From contig JABRWF010000004.1 in the NCBI GenBank assembly GCA_018343915.1, forward strand, positions 186,001 through 250,000: a stretch of DNA of 64,000 nt. The letters run 5' to 3'. Shown in pieces: positions 23,347-34,660 of the stretch; position 1 is the stretch's first letter; each line of letters opens with the position of its first letter. The DNA comes from Agroathelia rolfsii (lineage: Eukaryota > Basidiomycota > Agaricomycetes > Amylocorticiales > Amylocorticiaceae). A model generated the notes under the pieces. It made no database searches. It was not told the DNA's origin and worked only from the letters and a program-made list of their open reading frames with translations. Made by a program: the position numbers and the translations under genes.

Positions 23347-26300
23347 GATACTTGTCTTGTTGTTTTGAACGTGGATGAAGCTAAGAGATGATACGATTCA
23401 GAATGGCCAAGAGTCGAGTTTTTATGGAGACAGAGACTGTCTACTCGAGTTGAGGAAATCATCATCTCTCTTCCTTGTCGCGGTGAGATGTTGTCAGCGA
23501 CGTCATTTTGGTAGGCAGATCGTACCGTTCTTCAAAGTTTTTGCAGAGCCAGACGCCGATCCTCATTCTGACTCCACGATATGCCGGGCCTGCACACGTT
23601 ATGCTGAATCTAGAACATCACCTGCATGTGTGTGCGCGAGAACGCTGGAGAGATTATCTAAACTGCTCGGGGATTGATGAGTAACGCAAGTTCATTTGTT
23701 TCTTCAGTGTTCAAAACTCAAAAGATACGTCCTTACCAACTCGATCACGATCAGCAAATAATCAAGTTTCTGAGATACATGCAGATGAGCGATACGCATT
23801 TTTAGGTCAACTTATTTCAATTAACCACTGGCAGCTCCATCATCAATTAAACATTGAAGAACTCGGCCGAGATAAATGTTTAAATTCAGAACACACACAT
23901 AATATATGAACCGGGCCTCGACCGTACCAGTGATATATATACCGCTACCCCATAATTACGAAACATACAGTTTGAGAAATAAGTCTACAAAATGCCAATA
24001 TAATTTCTTAATTACTATCCGGCTATGCGACACATCAAGCACGTCAACTAGTAGTGCGGTGTTCTGGGGTGAGATGTTGGCGATTCCGGGCCTAAGATAG
24101 GCCTACCAATGAAAAGACAGATCAATACCAGATAATCAAGGTATTCAATTTGATTTCCTTACCTGGTATGATGAAAATACTTGAAATATATTACAATGAA
24201 TCAAAGATACCCTTGGCAAAAGAGGGTATATCTATGGAGCTTACCAAGTCTAAAAATAATGACGCCATAGGTAGTGCAGGCAAGCTAGTATTATAGCAAT
24301 CCACCGATAGAGTACCAAATCTAGTAAGCTCCTCAGACATATCCCCTACGCAGGGACATCTATCGTTTCTTGAGCTGCTATCAGACCAATAGAGCCCACC
24401 CATAACCATGGGTAAATTAAACAGAGCTGAAGCTAGGGAATCATACTCAAACCTGTTTCTTGTGCATCATAAGCCAAGTACTAGTGAGGATTGCCCCGGC
24501 GTAGTTCAGATGTGGTCTTGATGCAATTAGGATAACGAAATGAAACGATAATAGAGATGTTGTAGAGGATGCGGCCCAGTGAAAGCACAATAGCATACAC
24601 CCACACAATGCCTTGCATTGTATAGTGGATGGAAGTGTTTACCATGAGATATCTGCACAGGTGCTATTTCGAAGGAATGGATGGATGCGTTGCCAGTGCC
24701 GCAGGTTGTTTGTTAGTATCTTGAGCCATCTACGAGTGAGGCTGAGCGTTGAACGAGGGGCTGCTATGGTTAGCTTCTAGTGTGTTGTTGGGGCAAGAAC
24801 CAAGGATGTTGATATACATATGCACATTCTAACAAGGTCACAAAGGAGTCGGGTAGATTGTTGTTGTGAAGTGCACCTGAGTATGGTGGGTTGGAAAGGA
24901 GCTTGATAATTTCAAGACGGGATACATATATGATGTTTGCGTCATACAGTGAACCGGCAAAATGTCCTGAATGACGCCAGCATCGCGTGCCGAGTCTCAT
25001 GACAGGGCAATATCGAGTATGCCATCAAATTCTTGTCTTTCTTAGTCCGCGAGGCTCCTACTGGAGCGGCTCTGGCCAACAGCTACAGCTGGCGGAGAAA
25101 TGGAGAGAGGAGAATAAAAAACGTGGCACTCATTTTCCAACAACTTGCACATCAGGTGAGGGCCGATATGAAGGCAGGGCCGGATATCCGAGCATTCCGT
25201 GCGGGACAGATGACCTTATCACTGCGGCAGATGAGCCAGCTTTGCCCATCCGTGTAAGGCTAGAGATTCAGATGACCGACGCCCATGACAATCGTGGTAG
25301 ACACGGAAGGCATCAGCTGAGAGGGTGGGCTCCGTCGCTATAAGACCTAAGTCGTCTCTAGGGCCTCTATCCAAGCACTATATAGCCCACTGCGCGAATG
25401 ATGATAATGGCCAGCTAATCCTCGAACTTTGCCCTTGCCCCGTCATGGGCCCCCCATCCTCGAACGCCGCATGCCCAGTTTCCTGTCTCGGTAATGATCC
25501 CATGCGCTCAGACGTATGTAATGCACAACGCTCCCCCAATTCCTGAGATACACCCAGACCGGTACGAGAGCCGGACACGCTGGGCGAGGCTCAATGGCTC
25601 AACATTTGCTCCCATGGAGAAGGCTTGATGGCGCACCCTGGTTTCCCACTCAAGTCGGAATGCCATTGGAGAAACGCAGCCGCGACTGTTAAAGGAATTA
25701 CCAATTTACTCAAGCCAATGAAATGCATCCAGGTCTAGTATCCTGTCAGAAGGTGATTTATCTTTTCCTTGATTGGCAGAGGGTGCAAGTCTAAAGCCTG
25801 TCGACCTTTTTTGTCTTACTCGATGATGCTATAGATCAATTCTCTTCTCAGGTTCCATATTTCGTGCGTGCCGTGGGGAAGGAAGCACGTATCTACCCCG
25901 CCGGACGTTCTTTTGCTTCGTCTCCTTTTTGCTCGTCTCGCTCAGTGTAGCCGGGGTGTCCGGGGGCTCTCCTGTCATCACAGCCTCCGGCCGGCACCGT
26001 GTCATTTCCAATCCCGCCAACCGTGATCACGCCGGTCGTCGTATTTGGTTCTGCTGCTGCTGCTCACCAGAAGGAAAAACACAGCGAGAGGAGGCGTAAA
26101 ATAAAACAGAGGCAGCAGCGTTTGGTTGATTTTTGCTCTAGATGTATGAAGGTTTCCCTTTCTTTGTCTGTGTACAAGCTTTAGCTTTCTTGTTCTCCTC
26201 CTCTCTCAACTTCAGAGTTTAATGATCATTGATCTCCTAACTGAACGCATTTTACCCACGCATATACCCCACAGCACGATGAAGGCGCCTAAGCACCGCA

Positions 26301-27677
26301 GATGTGGGGCGATAGAGCCCAAGGGTGAGGCCGACAAAAGAGGTTAATGGTTTCGCATTACCGGCGGGCCTCTTTTCCGTACATTGTCTGTACTTCTTCA
26401 AGAAAAAACGCTTGTTAAATATTTCATCCAGATGTGCTCCTCGGATTGTTACCTATTTTTTCCGTAACATTACACGCCTTCTGTCGAGACCAGAAATTAA
26501 CAGCGATCAACGTTATTCTGCCGGGATATACTCTGTTCTCTGTCTTCCTCGGGTGCTTTGAGCGCGCCGACCGTGACTACGATCATAATCAGGTCCATCA
26601 TGACTATGCGTTCTGTGCGTGGTCGACGGCAGGAAGGCGGACTAGCATCAGTCCTTTCACTCTCAGGCTATTAGGATCTATTCAAGACCCGAATCACTCG
26701 TGCGGTTTTTTTGGCGATCTTGGCTAGTATGTTTCCTAACAAGTAGAGGATGTTATTAGCCGCTTCGCTTCATCTGTGACCAAAGCGGTGCTCATTGGAT
26801 GGCCTGAATCTAGTTCCTGCGCTCTTTGCTCCTAGCTGGTTGCTACATCAAACATCCTTCACGGACGGATGCAATCTCCATCTCTGACGCCGTCATCATA
26901 ATCGTAGTCTTTTTTCATTTGTGCGGCATCGGCCATAGACGCATTTTGTAACCTCTTTCTGTCTCTTACCTTCTCTGGAGACTGCGACTTTTCAACCATC
27001 GTCATTATCGTCGTCATCTTAATCATGACACATGATGCCAAGTGTTCTCGCCGTCCACCCAGCCTCAGACTCCGTCGGCCAGAATTGAGGCAGGAAATCG
27101 ATCACAGACAACAAAGCACAACAACCAACCAAAAAAAAAAAATCCAACCCGAAAAGCGGAAAAGCGTACCCCGGTTGTATGCTTATTCACCGGCGGAATT
27201 ACTCCCCCATTCCCTGACAGCTCCGCCCTCCCGCCCTCCCCCCCTCACTTTCCCCTACTCCCTCCTTGCAGTAACTGTATATACTGTCTGTTTGCTTATA
27301 CCCCCAAACCTTGGGAACCTTGCAAGGCTGGAGCGATTGCTGATGGTGGCTATTTATTACCCTCTTTACGATTCCCCCTTCTCCCTCCTTCTCTTTGTTT
27401 ATCAGCTATCAGCTGCCAAACCTTGTCTGGCTAGGATCTCTAACCAGTCTGAATTTCTATAGTACACCAAGGAGTTGGATACCCGCTATTTGATATGTGG
27501 AAAAATAGGAAGACTATGGTTTGCTGGCAAAACATGGATTTGAATCGGGACCATGTATAGCTCTAACTTACAAGCGCATCGCGCTGGCTATAGGCAACAT
27601 GGTTTAACGACGACGACGACAATAACGGACTCGCTCTTGGCCGCTTCACAATTATCGCATCTCAATCATTTGATCAA

Positions 27678-27713
27678 TTTTGCCTTTGCCTTTGCCTTTG
27701 CCTTTGCCTTTGT

Positions 27714-27749
<36 letters not shown>

Positions 27750-27750
27750 T
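27678..27750 (+). repeat. (TTTGCC)n followed by (TTCT)n tandem repeats
   Basis: Direct reading shows about five to six TTTGCC units from 27678, then about nine TTCT units to 27750. This is a pure pyrimidine-biased strand. Such CT-rich tracts are common just upstream of fungal transcription starts. Confidence 0.9.
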
Positions 27751-27802
27751 GGAGACTAGAATTTCTCCCTCTTTCCGGCGGAAACTCTCCCTGCCGCGAG
27801 CC

Positions 27803-27907
27803 ATGGCCGGGCCTGCTCAACAGATCATCAACCTTCTCAACCTCTTTCTCTTTGCCCCGGCATCTTTATTACGAGAGACCAACCTTGGAGGGCTACATAG
27901 GCATTGA
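27803..27907 (+). CDS. Candidate 34-residue small ORF
   Basis: ATG at 27803 with G at -3 and +4, placed about 50 bases after the pyrimidine tract. It encodes a short peptide starting MAGPAQQIINLLNLFLFAPA and stops at TGA 27905-27907. The leucine/phenylalanine-rich middle could form a hydrophobic helix. No family is recognised. It might be the first exon of a larger gene or chance; support is positional only. Confidence 0.25.
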   Translation: MAGPAQQIINLLNLFLFAPASLLRETNLGGLHRH

Positions 27908-29530
27908 TTAGCGGCGATATCTATGTATAAACACAAACAAACGAAAAGAACGCGCATATACCGTACTAGTATGTAACCCCTTGTTTCCGTATTACATGTA
28001 GTGCAATGTCCGCCTCACCGACGATCAGCATACTAGTTACTGATTACGTATATGCAATGCATCTATGCTAAACTCCGTAAAACAATCAAAAAAACATAAC
28101 TTTAAAAAGAGAGAGGGAGAAAGAAAGAAAGAAGAAGAAGAAAAAAAAAAAAAAAAGACGTCATGGAAAGAAAGGGGGAATGTGCTGTATGTAGCTTAGC
28201 AAGGTTATGCCACGGAAAATGTACGGGATTTTATTTATTTTATTTTTATTTTTACAATGAAGAGGTGCGATATACTGGGATGTATTGTGTAGAGTGAGAC
28301 AATAATCGCCATTCATCAATTGAAATACTTACTGTATTATCCCTACCAATATAATCTCCGAACCCATGTTTCTTTTCCCCATCTTGCTAATGAAGGATAT
28401 GATATGTACTTTACACATTCATTAGCGTGCATCATACACGGCACCGCACCTGAGCTTGACGCGCTCGACGTGCTTGACGCCCAGCTTCATCGTGTCCGCC
28501 GCGGTAGATCTAGATATCATACTGCCTGCTCATACGTCCGCATACATGCATTTACATCGTGGTAGTGCGGGGTATCAGTTGATTGAACCGCTTGCTATGG
28601 GGAATGGAAATCGATAACGGGAGAAGGAGGTTTTTCAAGGGTCACCGGCAGGCAAAAAGCTTACGCGAATACCTTGTCCGTAGTATAGGTCATCATAGAG
28701 AGAATAGACGCAGGTCTACGATCGCGAGCTGGTGTGTGGAGCCCTCGTCCTCTTCCATTCCACCCTCGTTATTCATATTACGTATAGACATACTAGACCA
28801 GCTTCAAGCGCCTACATTAATTCACTCAGGCTCCTAGGCCGTCTTTCTTGCCTTTGACTGAACTCAAACGGGTATAGTATAGCATATAGCCCATCGTCCA
28901 ATAATGAAAAGTCAATTCAAAAAAAAAAAAAAAAAGTCCGATATTCAATTTGTACATAGTACATGAGTACATCAATGTCATTGTAATACTTGTGTGTGGT
29001 GAATATAGGAAGCAAGTAATAATACTAAAAGAGAAAAAGAAAAGAAAAGAAAAGAAGAGAAGTAAAAAAGAAAAAAAAGAAAAAAAGGAACTACAAGGCC
29101 GAGCTTTTTCGCCAGTGGAGACAAGAAGCAACACCGGCGGGGAGAGAGGGGATTCGAGGATAGATACATACATACGATCGTGATTGCGTTAGGGCTTGGC
29201 TAGGGGGACATGGTAGGTTATAGGAATACAAATACAAGGACGACCCGTTACCAACAATAGGGGCAAAGAGTTTGAAGAGTGTCGGTCGCCATTTTTTGAA
29301 ATTTTGAAAAAGCAAGGGAAAGAAAGGGGATGGGAGACCCAAGTAGGTCAGTCAGTGATCAGATAAATAAATAAAAAAACAAAAGATCAAGGATGAGATG
29401 GTTAACACAAGAAGCCACTTGTTTCTCTTCATGGGCAAAAAGGGGGTCATGATTAAAAGAAGGAAATACGAAGAAAGAAAGAAAAAGAGAATGAGAAGCG
29501 CCGCAGGACGATCAGGGGAGAGCGTCAACT

Positions 29531-31838
29531 TCAAGCGCCAACGACAACTTCCATCCCATCTTCCTTCAAACTCTTCTCGTGCATGCCAGTGCCGAGTACG
29601 TCATCACTGTCCTTACCGGACACACCAGCATGCTCACGCACACGCCGGCGTCCACGCTGCGCCTCCTCCTCGGGCGTGCGCGGTGCTGGCGAGTCTGCAC
29701 GCACACTCATGACATCGTCTGCCTGCATAGCCTCCTCGCTGCCGGTGGGAGTCGGGTATTCGCCACCCCGGTGCGCGCTAGACTGGCTTCCTCGGCCATC
29801 GGTACCAAAATCGAAGTTCATATCGAAGCCGTTGGTAGAATGGCTGCCGTTCTCGAAGCCCATGCTGCTGAGCATGTCCTCCTCAGGCATCGTCTCTAGA
29901 CGGCCATCGTGTCTGCGCGAGCTGCTGGAGCCAAGGCTGCCGAAGCCCATGCTACTCCCATTGGTTACCGATGTCGAGGCTTGCTGTTGGCGCGACACGG
30001 CATCGGGTGTGGATACGTTGTCACTGCCTCCACCACGAACTTGAGCGAGGGCCTCCTCAAGTTCGCGTGTGCGTGCAGCTTGCGCCTGTACAAGCTGCTG
30101 CAGGTACTTGATGTACTCGACACTCTTGGCGAGGATCATGCCCTTGTTGGCCTTGACACCTGCTTCCATCTGTGTACCGGCACCAGCGGCAGCGGCAGCT
30201 GTGCTCGTCGGTGTGCTGCCATTGGCAGTTGTGGGCGAGATGAGTTGGAGATCATCGCCTGGAATGGTTGTGCTGGACAAGTTGGCGTTCAGGCCGGGGT
30301 TGAGTGACGCTGGCGGAATAATGAGGCTCAAGTCGAACGACGTAGAGGTCGGCGTAGGCAGGGACAGCGCCGAAGACATGTCCGTGTCCTCCTTTTTAGT
30401 TCCTACAGGCCCCCCAGCTGGAGATGTTGCCTCCAGGTTTGCCAGATCAGCAGTCGCGACGGACGTGCCCAGCGGCGGAAGCGGGTACTGGGGCAGCGAA
30501 AACACACTACCGTTTTCGCCAGTAGGCGTCGCACTCGAGTTGGGATTAGCAGCTATACAGATGAGATAAACGTGGGTCAGAACGAGTCCAAAATTAGCCC
30601 ATCAAGAGTTTGATGCGTGAACGCATATAGGGTACGTAATAGTGAATGGGTCTCCCAAAAGGAGAAATGTCACTCACCCTCAAGCATACACTCAGGGATG
30701 AGCGTGGCTAGTTCTCCGATCCGCTCGTTGATATTATCTCGGCGACGGCGTTCCACTGCATTGTGCGATTCTCGACGCTTGCGTCGTTTCTCGTCTTGGG
30801 CGCTTGCTTTAGCATTGGCCACCACAGAAACCCCATCAACCGTGTCCTGAGGAGAATGAAGCCCGTAGGTGTCGCGCGATGACTCACGGCGATGTGAGGA
30901 TGGCGGTCGGTGCGAATAGGGGGAGGTCGAGGTATGCATGTTAGCTTGGTGGTGCGCCGAGGAAGAGATGTGGGGCGACGGCAATGAGATGGAAGGTGAA
31001 TGCAGCGAAAACGGCGACGAGAACGAGTGGGGCCTCGTCAATGACTCCGGCGTGGGGAGTGAATATTCGGCGGCCATGCTAAAATTCATTTACAGAAAAG
31101 AAGGGGGGAGGCAAATGGGGGGGCACACGCCTCGCCACAATGAGACGGTGGGATCGAACAAAGAAAAGAAAAAGGGAAGATCGCGTACGAGTGCGAGGAT
31201 GAGCCTGGGATCATCCATCCCGCTGTTCCACTAAGACCGTGGACAAGAGGGCTAGTGCCCGCATTGTTGTTTATGCTGCCTGCACGACCGAGGTTAGAGC
31301 TAGGGATGACAATCGCGCTCGGACGACGCTGCATAGGAGGTGGGCTAGTGCTGCTTATGCTACTAGAGTGTTTTCTGCGCGAATTGCGGACGGGACCAGC
31401 ACCAGAAGTGCTGTCCCTGCTCCTGGATCGGCTGCCATCATGGGGAGAAGGGGTGTGTCTCCAGCTGGATGGGGGTGGCAGAGCGGGTGTCTCCTCTTGA
31501 TGGGGTGGTTCGAAGCGAAGAGAAGAGTTGAGAGCGGGCAAAGTGCTGTTGAAGTGATTAGGCGCAGGAGGATAGGGGTCGAGGGGGGATTGGTGCTGGT
31601 TGGAGTTGTTATGCTGGAGGGCATATGCATGGGATGAGGCGGGGGCTGAGATATCGAAGATGTTATGGGTCTGAGATGCCCTGTACTCGGACTCTGCGAC
31701 GAGGGAGGAGAGGTCGTCGGTGAAGTCGATGCGACTACTGCCTGAGTTGTTTGCGTTGGGATAGGGGTACTGAGGGGGCGAGGGGGGTGAGGGGAGGTGG
31801 AAGCCCTCTTGGCGATGATGGGGTTGGAAGAAGGACAT
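29531..31838 (-). CDS. bHLH transcription factor with very long loop
   Basis: Three exons: 31191-31838, 30678-31078 and 29531-30552. The N-terminus starting MSFFQPHHRQEGF is Pro/Ser-rich. The basic region and helix 1 lie at the end of exon 2 (RRESHNAVERRRRDNINERI, then GELATLIPEC). H-N-x-x-E-R-x-R-R identifies an E-box binder of the USF/MITF/CBF1 group. An intron follows, and then about 135 low-complexity residues before helix 2: KANKGMILAKSVEYIKYLQQ. A leucine-zipper-like stretch follows (RTRELEEALAQV). The tail is acidic and Ser-rich, ending GMEVVVGA. Yeast Rtg3 and Tye7 are known to have extended loops, so this is a plausible functional form. It is flanked by two large gene-poor tracts. 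An in-frame ATG at 32108 could extend the N-terminus. Confidence 0.9.
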
Positions 31839-31934
31839 GAGTGAGGGGAGATTGAAGGGGGAGGATGATGGGGGGACGTGAGAGGGAGGAGATGAGGAGA
31901 AAAGGAGGCAGATATAAGAGGGAGGGGAGAGTAG

Positions 31935-32010
31935 AAGAGCAAAGAGCAAAGAGGAGGAGGATGAAGAGGAGGAGGAGGATGAGGAGGAGGATGAAGAGGA
32001 TAAGAAGGAG
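31935..32010. repeat. (GAG/GAT)n purine tract in bHLH leader
   Basis: Imperfect GAG/GAT triplets on the plus strand, giving a C/T-rich leader on the coding minus strand just upstream of the bHLH ATG. Read in frame it would be a serine run. Confidence 0.85.
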
Positions 32011-32302
32011 GTCGATGGACGATCTGAGAGTTCTGCCCCGGAAAACTTCCCCGCATTTTGTGGTAGGCGCGGTGCCAGGAGGACCCCGGATGTGGCTGAC
32101 GTAATCATGCCCTCCCCCGCATTCCCATCGACGGCCCAATCACAGCCTGTCCCAGGCGGTCAATGGCCCCGAATACAAAACTAATCAAATAATAATCAAT
32201 AACCAACAATTAACAATAAGTAATATGGAATAACAACACAACACAACGTAATCTACCCTCCCAAAACGTACAGATCTCTACAACTAGTTATCCCACCAAT
32301 GC

Positions 32303-33184
32303 CTACCACCACCATTGCGATGGCAGCGACTGTCGCACCATACCCCGTCGAGCTGCCTCTGACTCCGCCTCCGCTTCTTTTCGCCGTCGTCTGCGACGAT
32401 ACCCGACGATACCCACAGCGACAATCATGGCTAGGAACACAATCCCGCCCACAAGCGCCCCCGGCAGAATCTGCCCCAACTTTGCCGATCTCCTACTCCC
32501 AGTGCCCACTGGCACGGCCAACCTGAATGCCGCCTGCGTGCCTGCGGCGCTCGAAGTGCTTCTGCTAGAAGATGGTGTCCATGATTGGCCCGACGAAGCA
32601 GATTTCAGCATCGCCTCCAGCCTGCTCCTGTCATGACTGCTACCACTACTTCCTGATGATGCTGATGAGGCCGATAACGATGCCGTACTTATCACGGTCC
32701 CTCGAACTAGTAATAGCACCCCACTCGAACCCGCTGTTGGAGTCGCCGCGCCGCTATATAACAATTCCGTCGGATTGCCTTGGGTCACCATCAGCGTAGT
32801 ACTATGTGAGACCGCCGTGCTTATCGGTACCGAGATGCTCGATGTCAGTTCCACTTCAATCGTCATCGAAACGAAATTAATCCCTCCCGTTCTCCAGCTA
32901 TTTGGTCTCGATGCTAATTTGCTCCCAGTGACCAACGGCCTGTCACCAGGAGTCAAGGAAAGGCAGTTCATTTCCCTTTTCTCTTGTGCATCGCCCACAA
33001 CGGCCGCCGGTGTGTGCATCCGAGCCCGTAATATCCATTCAGCTTTATTTTTTTCTTTACCATGGGCATGATAAATATCACTATTGTCGCTATATGCGTC
33101 CCCACATCGCAGCAACGGCAGGGTTACATCCCCACCCACATTCGACTCTGAACTCAAACCCTCTGGGCGTGATAATCGGCCCAC
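32303..33184 (-). CDS. Single-pass membrane protein, Ser/Thr-rich (5' end unresolved)
   Basis: An open frame of 293 codons whose 3' part looks genuine. A Ser/Thr-rich ectodomain (SASSASSGSSGSS and TPSSSRSTSSAAG) is followed by a clear transmembrane helix, GALVGGIVFLAMIVAVGIVG. A stop-transfer run YRRRRRRKEAEAE comes next, then a short cytosolic tail ending SLPSQWWW. This layout is common in fungal cell-surface proteins of the sensor or mucin type; no specific function is shown. The frame opens at 33184 without an ATG. A donor-like gtaaag near 33066 suggests the N-terminal exon, which should carry the signal peptide, was not resolved. It lies upstream of the bHLH gene on the same strand. Confidence 0.5.
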   Translation of the reverse strand: MGRLSRPEGLSSESNVGGDVTLPLLRCGDAYSDNSDIYHAHGKEKNKAEWILRARMHTPAAVVGDAQEKREMNCLSLTPGDRPLVTGSKLASRPNSWRTGGINFVSMTIEVELTSSISVPISTAVSHSTTLMVTQGNPTELLYSGAATPTAGSSGVLLLVRGTVISTASLSASSASSGSSGSSHDRSRLEAMLKSASSGQSWTPSSSRSTSSAAGTQAAFRLAVPVGTGSRRSAKLGQILPGALVGGIVFLAMIVAVGIVGYRRRRRRKEAEAESEAARRGMVRQSLPSQWWW

Positions 33185-34042
33185 GACGCATGTCTAAATA
33201 TCGGGAGATATGCAGAATAAAACCACAGTTTGGTCAAGTTAAAAAGAGTAAAAATCCAAAAGGAATTACCGATTAGCTCACCGGAATTGAATGTATCATC
33301 ACCATCATCACCACCATCCGGCCACGCCACGTCGTCCACAACCAAAGGGCACGACAGAGGTACTGACTCCTTCTTCTTCCTTTCCATTTCCTTTCCCCTG
33401 GATTTCTAGCTTTGCTTATGCGAGCCATCTATTAGCAGAACAATATGCGGCGCGACTATTGAGAGTATATGCGGAGTACTTCTCCCCCCGAGAGGGTGTG
33501 AATAAGATCAAACCGGTTCCTTGATTCGCTCCTACGAGGCAGATTCAAGTTTACAATAGGTGCAGTAGAACTGGGCATTCAAGAGAGGAGGAAGTGGTGG
33601 ATGAATAGCGACTCGAAGGGAAGGGGGTATACTATGCTGGACAGTAGTACCTGTGCCGTGTCAGGGCAATGTATGTATGTACGCGTCCATCACTCACTCA
33701 CCGCCCTCATAGCCCGCTACTGTCAGGCCCGCAAGCTCTCAAGGGCAGCGACCATCACACACATACACGCACCGGTGAAAGGTGACTCGAGGATAATGAT
33801 GCGGATGACTAGTGCGGAGTGTGCACCGCACACAGCGAGCTTCTCGCCTTTGAATCTGCATCACAGAAGACAACGCCGCGTAGCACACGTCCCAGCTCTA
33901 GCGTAGTATAGCCTATTAACAACGCTACACAGCTTAATCAGTACCAGCTCGAGACAGGGGACAAGCTATCTGTCAACACCGATACCAAAGCGATGACGCC
34001 CTACATCCATCATCATTCAAATATCCAAGGTTTGATCATTAT

Positions 34043-34077
34043 TATCATCACCATCATCATCATCATCATCATCATCA
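34043..34077. repeat. (ATC)n microsatellite
   Basis: About eleven ATC/CAT units, with one interruption near the start. Confidence 0.9.
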
Positions 34078-34617
34078 AGGTATTCGTCGTTCTGGACACG
34101 ATACACCGACATATAATCACCGAATCCATCATCACAGCATCTTTTACTACCCGTGCCGTAGTATAACACTTGCAAAGATTCGACGTGACGGTTCATGCAT
34201 ATGGCTGCAGTTAGGATAGGTATACTGACAATGCACCGTGTCGCGCTAGAAGAATCACAGAACACCTGTGCATATTATACAATTCATTCGGTATATAGTA
34301 TCGTATATAGCATATACATGTACACGCATAACCATAAGGTGCCTAAGCACTGCCAGCCTCCTGAGAGTTCTGACCCTATTGATATCTCGTCGGCTCCCCT
34401 CTTTCCACAAGCGAACGGCGGCGTAAAGGGAGCGAATGGGTGGCGCCGGAAAAGATGTCATCGAGTATATAATATGCAATGTATGAAGCCATTGATGATG
34501 CTGGAAATGATGTCAGGAACGAACGCTCGCTTGAGGTGAGCTTGTGTGTGTGTAGAACTTAATATTCAGTGATACCTGCCGTAATTTATCACTTGCCAAC
34601 CCAATTCGCTCGTTGGC

Positions 34618-34618
34618 T

Positions 34619-34660
<42 letters not shown>
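34618..34660. repeat. (TAG)n microsatellite
   Basis: About fourteen uninterrupted TAG/AGT units. Confidence 0.95.

Larger units (their letters stand above)
23347..29530. other. Gene-poor tract of about 6.2 kb
   Basis: No confidently recognised gene. Weak minus-strand coding-like pieces occur at about 24190-24770. Pyrimidine-rich sequence occupies 27160-27400 and 27678-27750, followed by a 34-codon ORF at 27803. Homopolymer and purine-rich stretches at 28090-28160 and 29020-29090 probably lie in the bHLH gene 3' flank. The SDR promoter lies at its left end. Confidence 0.5.

Noticed and set aside
27025..27462. Two overlapping plus-strand frames of 130-145 codons
   Set aside because: Both arise from C/T-rich low-complexity DNA, overlap each other and have no recognisable motif.
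27530..27560. A tRNA-like TTGAATCGGG segment
   Set aside because: No acceptor stem or anticodon arm can be formed around it.
31355..32056. A 233-codon Pro/Ser/His-rich minus-strand frame overlapping the bHLH gene
   Set aside because: It is the alternate frame of the repeat-rich bHLH exon 1 and its leader; the true frame is fixed by the splice into the bHLH domain.
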